From: Symbiodinium natans
Taxonomy: Eukaryota > Sar > Dinophyceae > Suessiales > Symbiodiniaceae
DNA length: 64,000 nucleotides
Assembly (NCBI GenBank): GCA_905221605.1
Contig: CAJNDS010000379.1
Span: 12,501 to 76,500 of the forward strand
Reading direction: 5' to 3'
The notes under the pieces are model-generated. The model ran no database searches, had not been told where the DNA came from, and saw only the letters and a program-made list of their open reading frames with translations. Position numbers and translations under genes: made by a program. Every line of letters begins with the position of its first letter. Positions within the stretch are counted from its first letter, which is position 1. Shown here one piece after another: positions 37,772-47,315 of this stretch.

Positions 37772-38279
37772 CTTACAGACTTTTTGGGGGGCTTAGGGTT
37801 TAGGGTTTAGGGTTTAGGGTTGAAGAGGTACATCTCCTCAAGAGGTTTTTCGGGGCTTACTGGATTAGGGTTTCAGAGGTATTGATGGGCTCGGAGGCTT
37901 TTGCCACCTTAGGGGTTTGTTGCGGTTTTGAGGGGTTTTGGGGTAGTAGTCGTACATCTCCTGTAAGGGCTTTTAGGTTCAGGGTTTCAGAGGTGCAGTT
38001 GAGGGTTTAGGGTGGCAGAGGTCGTCATGTAAACCCTAAACCCTAAACCCTAAACCCTAAACCCTAAACCCTAAACCCTAAACCCTAAACCCTAAACCCT
38101 AAACCTTAAAAAAGTAGGGCGTTTGGACTCTAGGCTTGAAGGTCATAAGGCTAGACGCTACTCCCGGGCTAAGGGTTACGTCCCTAAATCTTCAACCCTA
38201 AGCCCTAGCCCTAAACCCTAAACCCTAGCCCTAAACCCTAAACCCTAAACCCTAAGCCCCGAAACCTCGGCCAAGGCGC

Positions 38280-38345
38280 GTTGTAAGACTCCTGCTCGAA
38301 GGACCACAGCTCCCGATTGCAGAGGCGGCTTGCGAGGCTTTTGCC
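38280..38345 (-). CDS. Exon, WSFEQESYN motif
   Basis: Acceptor GCCCTGCAG| is followed in phase 0 by GKSLASRLCNRELWSFEQE and SYN, with a GC donor AAC|GCGCC. Both phases are 0, fitting 38943-39038 upstream and 37684-37771 downstream. An alternative GT donor lies 13 bases further. Confidence 0.7.
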
Positions 38346-38942
38346 CTGCAGGGACGTTGTTGCGGGCTTTAGGGTTCATTAAGGGGCCTTTTAGGGTTTA
38401 GGGTTTAGCGTTCCTTCAGGGGCCTTTTAGGGTTTAGGGTTAAGGGTTCCGTAAGGGGCCTTTTAGGGTTTAGGGTTTAGGGCTTCGGGTTTGGGAGGTC
38501 TTAGGGTTCAGGGTTCAGGGTCTAGGGTTTGGGAGGTTTCAGGGTTTGGGGCGGAGGGCTTAAGTTTAACGTGGACTCTTGTAGGGGGTTGTAACTTGGA
38601 CTGAACAAGCTCTTGGGGAGGGTTGCGGTCCAGGGTTGAGGGCTTGGCTTCAAAAGGTGTTGAAGTGGGGGGGGGGTTTAAGAGAGTTTGGGACCCTAAA
38701 CCCTAAACCCTAAACCCTAAACCCTAAACCCTAAACCCTAAACCCTAAACCCTAAACCCTGGCTTCCAAAGTGTGTGCGCGGTTAAAGGGACTGAACTGT
38801 TTTTAGTTGTGGGCTTAGGGCTTGCAACTCTTGGCCTTTTTGCCCAAATAATGGGGTTGGGGTTTAGGGTTTAGGGTTTAGGGTTTAGGGTTTAGGGTTT
38901 AGGGTTTAGGGTTTAGGGTTTAGGGTTCAGGGTCCCAGGCGC

Positions 38943-39038
38943 CTGATCCTCATCGAAGGTGCTGTGGCCCTGGGTGACGCGCCAGCGCACCATCTCCGCC
39001 ACCGTGTCTGGGTTGAAGGGGTTGTCCAACATGTCCGC
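38943..39038 (-). CDS. Exon, 32 codons, strong coding bias
   Basis: Acceptor GCTTCTAAG| and GC donor CAG|GCGCCT bound ADMLDNPFNPDTVAEMVRW and RVTQGHSTFDEDQ, phase 0 at both ends. It is among the clearest exons in the repeat domain. Confidence 0.75.
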
Positions 39039-39263
39039 CTTAGAAGCCACGCCGCAGCCTTTTTGAGCCGTAGGGTTTAGGGTTTAGGGTTTAGGGTTTA
39101 GGGTTTAGGGTTTCGGGTTTAGGGTTTAGGGGTCCAGCGCTCCTAAACCCTAAACCTTAAACCCCACTTTGACCCAGAGCACTTTGACCCAGAAACCCCA
39201 GCAGAATCCGGTTCAGGCTTTACCGCTGGACCTTGAGGGTTTTGGGTTTAGGTTTAGGGTTTC

Positions 39264-39543
39264 TCAGACGAGTGGGCACGGCAATGTGTCGGTGGACGAG
39301 AACTGCTCCGTCGCGCCACTCAGGTCCCAGTTCAACCCGTCGAGGAGGGCCTTCAATGACAAGCGAGTGTCATAACCATCGCAGTCATCAGCTCAGTGGC
39401 AATCCACCCTTGCACGTGGCGGGATTCTTCAATGTCGTGGGGAACCGGGCGATCAGCGGGTAGCCACCACTTCTTTTACGCTCGCTGGCCGGTGCAGTTT
39501 GACTCTCAAAGTAGTTGTCTCTTCGCACTTGACTGGCCCACCA
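39264..39543 (-). CDS. Two abutting coding blocks, frame changes inside
   Basis: Acceptor CCCAACAG| is followed by WWASQVRRDNYFESQTAPA through LIARFPTTLKNPATCKG. A second block in another frame starts near 39390 with DDCDGYDTRLSLKALLDGL, NWDLSGATEQ, ending near CPL|GTCTGAG or TGA. Only about 16 bases separate the blocks, too few for a normal intron, so a one-base indel or a very small intron is likely. Confidence 0.6.
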
Positions 39544-39857
39544 CTGTTGGGGGCTATTATATATTTTTAGAGTGGGTCTACGATCATAGTTATGAAGGAA
39601 TGGTTTTCGAAGGGTTTAAAGGGCAAACCTAGTCAGTTTTAGGTAAGCTCTCGGGCTTCTCAAGGTCCTAAACCCTAAACCCTAAACCCTAAACCCTAAA
39701 CCCTGGGGGAACCTAAACCCTAAACCCTAGAGAGAATAGGGGTATATTCTTTTAGATTTAAAGGGGCTTGCAGGGGAACAGAGAGACCCCAGCAAAAAGG
39801 GAATTTGTGCCTACTCTGGGTCCTAGTATACATTGTCCAAAGGTCCTAGCTAGAAAC

Positions 39858-39969
39858 CCTAAGACCTCCACTGTCTCTGGGTATCCGTTTCAAAATTGCA
39901 GAAAACGGGCAATGTAGAATCTCCCGCAACTTCCCTGGGACCCTACATCTTTCATTCCGCAACCATTCC
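39858..39969 (-). CDS. Exon, basic segment, 37 codons
   Basis: Acceptor CTGGTTCAG| is followed by one base, then EWLRNERCRVPGKLREILH and CPFSAILKRIPRDSGGLR, with donor AGG|GTTTCTAG. Confidence 0.5.
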
Positions 39970-40055
39970 CTGAACCAGTCCCGTTTTGGTAGGGCTTTGG
40001 GGTTTAGCTGTGGTTTAGGCTTTAAGCCTAAACCCTAAGCGTTACCGACTCGGAC

Positions 40056-40129
40056 CTATGTTGGAAGGCTTTGGTTGCTGCTTCCAAGCTTACAAACAAA
40101 TGCATGGGTCGGGGTATTTGCAAGGACGC
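40056..40129 (-). CDS. Candidate terminal exon
   Basis: Acceptor AAAAGTTCAG| is followed by two bases, then VLANTPTHAFVCKLGSSNQ, SLPT and TAG. The codon bias is modest. A GT within FVC could be a donor instead. Confidence 0.4.
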
Positions 40130-40325
40130 CTGAACTTTTCGTCATCTGACCATTGGGGTTCGAAAGTTTTGGGGGCGACCCTTAACCTCATATAAGAGCT
40201 CTAAATAGTACTAGTCTGGAATGAAGCAAACCCTAAACCCTAAACCTAATATAGTTTTTGATTCTTGGTATCTACTGCCACAATGAGCTACAATGGGCTA
40301 CATACATGAACCCCAATGCCCGCAC

Positions 40326-40387
40326 CTCATGGCAAGCCCAGAAATATTGCAACGCCACGGCACGAAGACCGTCACCAGGAGCAATGT
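40326..40387 (-). CDS. Exon, 20 codons
   Basis: Acceptor CAAGGCAG| and donor GAG|GTGCGGGC bound two bases plus IAPGDGLRAVALQYFWACHE. Confidence 0.55.
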
Positions 40388-40806
40388 CTGCCTTGGGTGA
40401 GGACGGGCTCCACCCTAAACCCTAAACCCTATACCCTAAACCCTAACCCTAAACTGTAGGATTTATGGCTGGGGCTCCAGGCTGAGACTCCGTCATTTTT
40501 GATTTCAGGGAAGGGCTAGGTTTAGGGTTTAGGGTTTAGGGTTTAGGGTGTAGGGTTTAGGGTTCAGGGTTTAGGGCTTAGAGTTTAAGGTTTAGGAAAG
40601 AGAATGTTTGAATTTGGAGGCTTTGGGCTTATCGACACGTCAGAAAAAAACCCATGCAAACTTCGAAGACCTCTAAGACCTACCCTGAACCCTAAACTCC
40701 AGACCCCAAACCCTGAAAACACTGTAAGCCCCAAAACCTCAATCCTAAACCCTAGCCCTAAACCCTAAATTCTGAAATTCTGAACCCTAGACCCTGAACT
40801 CCAAAC

Positions 40807-40901
40807 CTTAGGACATCCCGTGCAGCCAAGCTGCAGTGAGAGATTCATCACCACACCGATGGACAGGAGGATCTTATCTGTAAAGCTGGTGTGGTGGAAG
40901 C
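40807..40901 (-). CDS. Exon with a hydrophobic segment
   Basis: Acceptor CGGTTGAG| and donor AAG|GTTTGGAG bound two bases plus 31 codons: FHHTSFTDKILLSIGVVMN, then LSLQLGCTGCPK. It could be a membrane segment. Confidence 0.55.
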
Positions 40902-41281
40902 CTCAACCGAGTCAATCCTTAACCCCTCTCCTAAACCCCAACCCTAAACCCTAAACCCCTTGTGGTTTCGGTTTAGGTTTAGGCTTTTAGAGTTTACGGT
41001 TTAGGGCTTGTCAGGGTTTCGAAAAACCAAGGACATGTTTGACGAATTCCGTGGGTTTCAAAAAAACTATACCAGCAAAAGCAGAACACACTAAACCCCA
41101 AACCCTAAATCTAGGGGTGTTACACCTTTTAAAGATCCTTAAGGTAGTATAGGGGCCATTTTAGGAGAATCTTCAGAGAACAGGGGTACAGCCTTAGGGG
41201 TACCAGTCTGAATCCCTTGACTATCAGCCCTAAACCCTGAACACTCCCTGCACTGGAGGACTTTCTTCACTAAGCCTCTTG

Positions 41282-41432
41282 CTTGAAGGTTCATGGGACT
41301 TGCTAACCAATTATAACTGTACTTATAACCCTACTTATAATACCCCTAAAGGGCCTTATAGGGGTTATCCCAATTATAAGTAGGGTTATAAGTACAGTTA
41401 TAACTGGTTAGTAAGTCCCATGAACCTTCAAG
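41282..41432. mobile_element. MITE-like foldback element, copy B
   Basis: A 151-bp inverted repeat with arms CTTGAAGGTTCATGGGACTT / complement, nearly identical to copy A at 9041-9186 except near the centre (extra TTATCCCAA). Confidence 0.85.
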
Positions 41433-41500
41433 TGCTGCTTAAACTACTGAGCTGCAGGTTTTTTGCAGTCGCCCGCATCCGTACCGGATCCCAGCATGGC

Positions 41501-41540
<40 letters not shown>
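41501..41540 (+). repeat. GAT trinucleotide microsatellite
   Basis: (GAT)n of about 11 units following ATGGCT. Confidence 0.95.
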
Positions 41541-41894
41541 TAATTAGGGTTTAGGGTTTAGGGTTTAGGGTTTTTGTGTTTAGGGTTGAGGTTGATGATG
41601 ATGAACACTAGGCTTTGTACGGTGAACGAAGCATCCGGAGAGTGAGGGGCGTGTCTTTTGTTTCAGTTGGCGAGTTATTCAAACAGCCCGGGGCCCCGAA
41701 CATTGAACCGAAGACTCAAAAAGCCCTACTATAGGGGGCCTTAAGAAGTAGAACAGGGTTTTTGTTGGGGGGGGGGGGGCCTCAGTGAAGAATATAATGA
41801 TTCCGACCCCTACATGAAGCCCCAAACTGCAGCCACCGTTGCCGCAGTACAGTGGGCGAATGTTAGGTTGGACCCTAAACCCTAAACCCTAAAC

Positions 41895-41968
41895 CCTGGA
41901 CCACTGAGAATACAAGTCCGCACAGGCGGTGCGCGTGCAGGGGCTGGGTTGAGGGACACCGCTACAGT
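41895..41968 (-). CDS. Candidate exon, Pro/Ala-rich
   Basis: Acceptor GGTTCGGCAG| is followed in phase 0 by TVAVSLNPAPARAPPVRTC and ILSGP, ending GG|GTTTAGGG, a telomere-repeat donor. Confidence 0.5.
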
Positions 41969-42471
41969 CTGCCGAACCGCAACCGTGGTGTTTAGAGACT
42001 CTAAACCCTAAACCCTAAACCCTAAACTGGTATCAGATTCGGAGGCAACGATTCAGGGTTCTCGGACTAAGGGCTTAACGAATTTTGGGCTCAGGGTTTG
42101 GGGTCCACATCTACACCACTGATGTGGCTGCACGGCTCCTTAGGGTTTAGGGTTTGGGGTTTGGGGTTTAGGGCTCTCCTGTGGACTGCGCATAAAGTGA
42201 GACCTACAGTTCCTCAAGTCTAGATGCTCAAACCTGAACCCTAAACCTTATATGAAGCCCTAAACCCTAGAGCCCTGAACGCTCGATCTGCTCAAAACCC
42301 CTAACTACACAAACCCCTCAAACCCTAAAGCCACAAACCCCAAAACACCCTAAAATTATTTTACTTCGAACATCCCCACCTTGCTTCTCGTTAAAAGGAA
42401 TAGAGCACAACTAAGATGTTCAAACAAAGGCACATTGAATCAACTAAGCTTTCTTAGTTTTTGCTTGCAAT

Positions 42472-42953
42472 TGGGGTTGGGCATTCCAGGGAGTCTCTGG
42501 GGTTGGGCGCGCCAGGGTGTATCTGAGGTTGGGCACTCCAAAGAGTGTCTGGGGTTGGGCGCGCCAGGGAGTATCTGAGGTTGGGCACTCCAAAGAGTTT
42601 CTGGGGTTTGCCTTTTCACTGCAGGGAGAATCTGGGGTCTCTGGGTGGGCACTGTTGGGCACTCCAGGGAGACTCTCTGGACTCTGGGATTGGGCGCTCC
42701 AGGACTCAGGACTCTGGGTTGGGCATTCCAGGAGTGTCTGGGCTTGGGCACTTCAGGAAAAAAATCTGTTGGTCTCTGGTCTAGGGAGAATTTGGGGCAG
42801 GTGGGCTCTCTGGGGTTGGGCACTCCAGGAGTGTGGGGTTGGGCATTTTAGGGAGTCTCTGGGGTTGGGCACTCCAGGGAGTCTCTAGGAGTAGACCGGG
42901 CGAGGAGAAGAGTTCCGGGCGAGGAGAAGAGTTCCGGGCGAGGAGAAGAGTTG
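42472..42953. repeat. Minisatellite pair: GGGTTGGGCACTCCAGG units then a 19-bp triplet
   Basis: About fourteen irregular units of 25-30 bp (GGGTTGGGCACTCCAGGGAG core) run to 42893. They are followed by three perfect copies of CGGGCGAGGAGAAGAGTTC at 42897-42953. Open frames on both strands (LECPTSDTPWRAQPQ-type repeats) follow from the unit length and are not supported as genes. Confidence 0.9.
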
Positions 42954-43153
42954 AGTTTAAAATCTAACAACCCCACACCGAAGGTGGGGAACAATGCTCT
43001 CAAACCCTAAACCCTAAAACGAAATCCTAAATCAATTTAGAAATCCTAGGTAGGATAAGGGGGACCCTTAAAAGGGAACCCTTCTTAACCCTCTTCTGGC
43101 CCTCTTGAACACGGACCTTATTCAGAGGGTCTACATCCTATCCCCTTAGAAAC

Positions 43154-43231
43154 CTGACAGCAGGCAAAGGCACAGAGAAGAAGAGCTGCATCCCACATGG
43201 ACTGCTCGAAGGTATAGAAGGCCGTGTGCAC
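43154..43231 (-). CDS. Exon encoding a hydrophobic segment
   Basis: Acceptor CTGAGCGTAG| and donor CAG|GTTTCTAAGG bound 26 codons: VHTAFYTFEQSMWDAALLL, then CAFACCQ, phase 0 at both ends and compatible with 43312-43400. Confidence 0.65.
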
Positions 43232-43311
43232 CTACGCTCAGGGCCTAAGCCCTAAGCCCTAAGCCCCAAACCCCAAACCCAAACCCCAAACCCGAAGCCC
43301 AAGCCCCAAAC

Positions 43312-43400
43312 CCGCTTTTGTCTGGGTTGCAGTTCTGTACTTGTCAGATGCGGGTCACGCAGACTAAGCGTTTTGGTGTGGGTCGGCGCGTACCCGAACC
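43312..43400 (-). CDS. Exon, 29 codons, ending at a heptamer-like donor
   Basis: Acceptor GAAAAAG| is followed by two bases, then FGYAPTHTKTLSLRDPHLT and STELQPRQKR, with donor CGG|GTTTGGGG. Element 2 inserted just upstream (43442), so the rest of the gene's 5' side is beyond 50.5 kb or lost. Confidence 0.6.
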
Positions 43401-43441
43401 CTTTTTCCCCAACCCTAAACCCTAAACCCTAAACCCTAAAC

Positions 43442-43776
43442 TGTGAAAATGTTCGACCTCAGGTACGCCCCTCAGCCTCGTCGAGTTGTGCTTGCCTCCT
43501 TGGTTGCAGTCGTTCGTGGGATTTCGTGTCGTCACGTCGCATGCTCATGATGCTCGCGAACTGGGTTGTGGCAGGCAGCCTCAAAGCTTGATGCAAACAC
43601 GTGCAAATGTCTTTGACAGCTCCGCGGCTGTTGTCATGTTAAATGACGAGGAATGCAGTTTGCCATTGCAAACTAACGTGGGCTTTGGCTCAAGGCCTCA
43701 AGCCCCCACAACGAGTGAGAAACCGAAAGCTGCGGAAGCTGCGCTGCGCTGTGTTTTTGGTTTGCTGCCTTTTACA
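43442..43776 (+). repeat. 5' LTR of element 2
   Basis: TGTGAAAATG...TTTTACA, ending CA. Repeated at 50154-50488 with offset 6712. Confidence 0.93.
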
Positions 43777-43790
43777 TGGTAGCGTGAGCC
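43777..43790 (+). other. Primer-binding site of element 2
   Basis: TGGTAGCGTGAGCC starts at the base after the LTR. TGGTAGCG is the complement of a tRNA 3' end ...CGCTACCA (initiator Met of yeast type). This is conventional 3'-end priming, unlike element 1. Confidence 0.75.
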
Positions 43791-43797
43791 GGTTAGC

Positions 43798-44088
43798 ATG
43801 GCACAGGAAGATGTGAGTACACCACCAGGGGCGACCCCGACGCCCAGTCTGGCTAACCCGTTTAGTCCAGGAGCACGAAGCCCACTGCAGCCGCCAGCAG
43901 CGACTCAGGCAACTAGTGGGCCACAGGTGTACCAAGTGTCTACTCCGCGAGACGATCCAACTTCAGCAGTCGGACCGACGGTGGCAACCAGTGACTTGTC
44001 TGCTGTCATGGGAATGATGGTACAAACGCTGCAAGCAGTGCAAGCACAGACGCAGGCAGTGACGCAGTTGGTCAGCGTCATAGCAAGT

Positions 44089-44146
<58 letters not shown>

Positions 44147-44148
44147 TT

Positions 44149-44179
<31 letters not shown>

Positions 44180-44241
44180 GCCACTGCCACCAGTGGCAGC
44201 AGGAAGCACGCAGTCTCCAGAAGGTACACAAGGCTTGGTGA
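43798..44241 (+). CDS. N-terminal gag of element 2 with polyglutamine
   Basis: ATG at 43798, just after the primer site. Pro/Ala/Thr-rich N-terminus, then a Gln run from (CAG)n at 44089-44142 and Ser from the same repeat in another frame. The frame is lost in the CAG tract: the next ORF continues as QPPLPPVAAGSTQSPEG. Repeat slippage therefore broke gag here. Confidence 0.8.
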
Positions 44242-45677
44242 GGACTCCAGCGGTCAGCAGTGACAGTGCTGCCGGTCGTCCGTTGGATCCCAGATGGATC
44301 CCCAGCGTGCCGGAAGCTCAGATCACCTCCTGGCGAACTAGAGTGGAGGAGATCACGGGCTTTTGGGCATGGTGTGAGGCTTTCGGAGCGTGGTTGGCGC
44401 TCATCCACCCTTCCTTTGTCGGAGAGCTCCGAGAGGTGCTTACTAGAAGCGTGCCTCTGTCAGACGCCGAGCTGAGCGGTGACCAGTGGGCTAGAGCCCA
44501 AAAGCTGTACCACTTGGTCAAGCAGACGTTCCAAGGATGCCAGCGTGTCGAAGGCATCTTTGGTGTGTACGAAGCACAGGCTGGGGTGGGCGCTTGCAAC
44601 GGCTACGAGTTGATGCGGTTGCTGAGACAAGAGTACTCGTTGCAGACTCGGTCAGAAGCCCTGCATTTCAGAAATGCGGTACTTCAGTTACGCGTGGTGA
44701 AGCCAGACAACCTCGTGGATCGGCTCAGGCAGATCGACGCGAAAGTCTTTCAGTACCAGCAGTTGCTTAGAACTTTTCCTTTCCCTGCTCAGGTGAGAGA
44801 CCTGCAGGTGATGGAAAGCGACTTGTACATCCTCATGTTGCAGAATCTTCCAGATCCCGTGCGTGAGTTCGCGCAGCTACATGGAGGAGAGTCTGTAGCT
44901 GAAGTCCGTAAGGCCGTGTTGTTGTACCGCAACAGGACGTGCTTGGTGGGTGACGTCGGTCGTGTGCAAGAGCTGACGACCAGACCACCAAAAGGTCACG
45001 GCAGGGGCAGAGGAAGCGACAAAGACAGTTCTGCAGCTGAGGATGGCCCGCCTTCTGGCGGGAAGGCTGGTGGCAAGGGAGACAGCAAAGGTAAAGGGAA
45101 AGGCAAAGGAAGCAAGACCAGGTCCACGTCGCAGGACGGCAGTGGCAACAAGGGCATTGTCTGCTGGGAGTGTGGCAAGCCTGGGCACGTCGCCAAGGAG
45201 TGTGCCAACAAGCGCTCTCAGTCTGCTGGCCGAGAGCGGAAAAAGGACATAGTCTGCCACCGTTGTGGCAAGCCTGGCCACGTGAAACGGGACTGCCGAG
45301 TGAGATTGGCTGCGTTGGGCTCAGAACAGGCTGGTCCTGACAGTGACCCAGCCGGTGAGGAGGCCAAAGTCGTCATGACGTTGAGTTCTCATGTACAGAG
45401 GGCTGTAGAGTCTACTGTAGAAAGTGTGAGTGTCGTGCGCACTTCGCCGGAAGCAGAGTGGCTTGTGGATAGCGGGGCCACGTCTAGTTCCTGTCATGCT
45501 ACAGTGTTGCTCATAGCTATGAGGGTTTGTCGTGTGAGCTTAGGGCCGCAAACGGAGCGCTTATGGAGACCTTTGGCATCGTGGATGTCGAAGTCAAGTT
45601 TTCTTGCAAGAGCAGAGGCAAGCCACTCACCAGAACGTTTGTGTTGTCGAGGTGCATCGTCGCAGATACACCCTTGA
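44193..45677 (+). CDS. Gag nucleocapsid and start of protease, element 2
   Basis: 494 codons. A capsid-like helical region (residues about 40-240) precedes a Gly/Lys linker and two CCHC knuckles (CWECGKPGHVAKEC and CHRCGKPGHVKRDC). The retropepsin motif WLVDSGATSS follows near residue 430. The protease then continues in the next frame, so a small indel lies between about 45480 and 45512. Confidence 0.92.
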   Translation: MAAGSTQSPEGTQGLVRTPAVSSDSAAGRPLDPRWIPSVPEAQITSWRTRVEEITGFWAWCEAFGAWLALIHPSFVGELREVLTRSVPLSDAELSGDQWARAQKLYHLVKQTFQGCQRVEGIFGVYEAQAGVGACNGYELMRLLRQEYSLQTRSEALHFRNAVLQLRVVKPDNLVDRLRQIDAKVFQYQQLLRTFPFPAQVRDLQVMESDLYILMLQNLPDPVREFAQLHGGESVAEVRKAVLLYRNRTCLVGDVGRVQELTTRPPKGHGRGRGSDKDSSAAEDGPPSGGKAGGKGDSKGKGKGKGSKTRSTSQDGSGNKGIVCWECGKPGHVAKECANKRSQSAGRERKKDIVCHRCGKPGHVKRDCRVRLAALGSEQAGPDSDPAGEEAKVVMTLSSHVQRAVESTVESVSVVRTSPEAEWLVDSGATSSSCHATVLLIAMRVCRVSLGPQTERLWRPLASWMSKSSFLARAEASHSPERLCCRGASSQIHP

Positions 45678-47197
45678 ACGTCATGTCGCCGTTTGTGTTG
45701 TACAAAAACGGTTGGCGCACAGTTCTTGCAGATGAGAAGGCGTCCTGTTTGAACTATCGCAAAGACCTGAAAGTTGGGTTGGTTCTGAAGGACCGTGCTT
45801 GGTGGACTGTTGCTCGTTTGCCATCAGCCCAGAGCAAGAAGGGAGACGCTCAAGCTGAAGCCCCGTGCGGGCCTCAGCCTATGGACCTGAGCGCTCTGAC
45901 TGCTGGCATGTCACCGTCCCAAGTTGCTCCACAAGTCGTTGAGGCAGGTCGTTTAACTTTCTTGCTGCGGGGTCTTGGAGACACGCCGCGCGTTGAGGAC
46001 CAAGGCCGGCGACGTGTTAGCTTTCAGGAGCCTGCTGCTGTTGAGGCCCAGCCGACGGAGGTTGTTGAAAACTCGTCAAGTGAAGCGTGTGGGTCCCATA
46101 GTGCTGTTGGCTTGAGTGTTCCTTCGTTGAGCGCTGTGCGTGGGAATCGCGAGGGTGTCAGTGTTGACGAGCGTGTGGACCTTGAAGAGTTGGTGTGTGC
46201 AGGTGAGGACTCTGTGTTGAGCGAGCCTGTGGACCATCCCATTCCAAGCCTTGAAGAGGGGGAGGCGATCGCCGCCGAGGATCCCACTGATCCGCTAGAC
46301 CCGTCAGAAGTTGAACTTGGCGCTGGTGGTACTTACCAGCACGTGGCCCAGGGCCATTTCCCTTTTCTTGCTTCGTGCACTTCGTGTTGCAGGGCATCCG
46401 GGCGAGTTCCGGCGCGCAGGCTTCGTCACACCCGTGGGAAGTGCGAGCTTGCAGCGGACTTTTGTTTCTTCGGCAGGGTTCGGTTGCTGGTTATGGTAGT
46501 GCTGTACACGGGTATGATCGCCTCTTGTGTGATGGATGGGTCGGACCATGACCGAAATGTGCGGCAAGTTAACCAAATGTGGCGAGAGCTTGGCATGACG
46601 GGCCGGACGCTTGAGACTACCATTGACGGTGAAGGTTTGTTACACGCAGTTTTCCGTGCAGCCGCCCGCCAGCCAAACATGCCAGTGACAGGAGTGAGCT
46701 TTCTTGACGTTCCGCCTGACCGCCACCAAGCAAACGGTAGAGCGGAACGAGCAGTTCAAACTGTCAAGCGTGGAGTGGCGGCCAACTTGTTGTTTCTGGA
46801 AAGCAGGTTCAGGAAGCGAATAGCTTTAGAGTCACCGCTTTTGAAGTACTTGGTCCCGTATGTTGCTCGCGCGCACAACATTTTCCACGTTCCTCAAGCA
46901 TCAGATACCAGTGCTTTTGACAAGCTTCGCGGTAGACGCGGAGGACCGAAACCTGCCACACTTCCTTTTGGAGTCCTTGCCCTAGCTAAGGCCACTGAAA
47001 GCGCACGCGTGCACGACTTGGAACAGCTAAGTGAAATTGTGTATCTGGGTCCTGTTTCCACTTCCGGTGGAGGGATGCTAGGCATCATGGCAGGGGACTC
47101 GAGAGTCGGACTTTCTCATGAGGAGGCTTGGCTCGCGTTGTCCCGCGTTCCTCTGTACGCTTGTCGCATGATCCAGTGTTGCAGTGAGACACCTTGA
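45527..47197 (+). CDS. C-terminal protease and integrase, element 2
   Basis: 556 codons; the true reading begins upstream of its first codon as a continuation of the protease (HSYEGLSCELRAANGALM). Integrase zinc finger His272, His277, Cys284, Cys287; core acidic residues Asp311, Asp367 and Glu407 (NGRAERAVQ). The Asp-Glu spacing of 39 is a little above the usual 35. The ORF ends with YACRMIQCCSETP and no RT follows. Confidence 0.88.
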   Translation: MSCELRAANGALMETFGIVDVEVKFSCKSRGKPLTRTFVLSRCIVADTPLNVMSPFVLYKNGWRTVLADEKASCLNYRKDLKVGLVLKDRAWWTVARLPSAQSKKGDAQAEAPCGPQPMDLSALTAGMSPSQVAPQVVEAGRLTFLLRGLGDTPRVEDQGRRRVSFQEPAAVEAQPTEVVENSSSEACGSHSAVGLSVPSLSAVRGNREGVSVDERVDLEELVCAGEDSVLSEPVDHPIPSLEEGEAIAAEDPTDPLDPSEVELGAGGTYQHVAQGHFPFLASCTSCCRASGRVPARRLRHTRGKCELAADFCFFGRVRLLVMVVLYTGMIASCVMDGSDHDRNVRQVNQMWRELGMTGRTLETTIDGEGLLHAVFRAAARQPNMPVTGVSFLDVPPDRHQANGRAERAVQTVKRGVAANLLFLESRFRKRIALESPLLKYLVPYVARAHNIFHVPQASDTSAFDKLRGRRGGPKPATLPFGVLALAKATESARVHDLEQLSEIVYLGPVSTSGGGMLGIMAGDSRVGLSHEEAWLALSRVPLYACRMIQCCSETP

Positions 47198-47283
47198 ATG
47201 TGAGGACTTGGCTTGTCTTGGTGCGCCCAGTTGGTCGGTTGGAGCTCTGCATGAGTCGAACTTTCGCCTGTTGACTCGGCATC

Positions 47284-47297
47284 GGGGCGAGAGGGGG
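47284..47297 (+). other. Polypurine tract of element 2
   Basis: GGGGCGAGAGGGGG directly precedes TGTGAAAATG, the first bases of the interrupted 3' LTR. Confidence 0.85.
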
Positions 47298-47315
47298 TGT
47301 GAAAATGTTCGACCT
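47298..47315 (+). repeat. First 18 bases of the interrupted 3' LTR
   Basis: TGTGAAAATGTTCGACCT matches the 5' LTR start exactly. The sequence then changes to the insert. Confidence 0.85.

Noticed and set aside
42440-42888. Frames with ECPTSDTPWRAQPQ-like and WALQ/GLGTPG-like repeats
   Set aside because: Minisatellite translations on both strands, with no start context or homology that I recognise.
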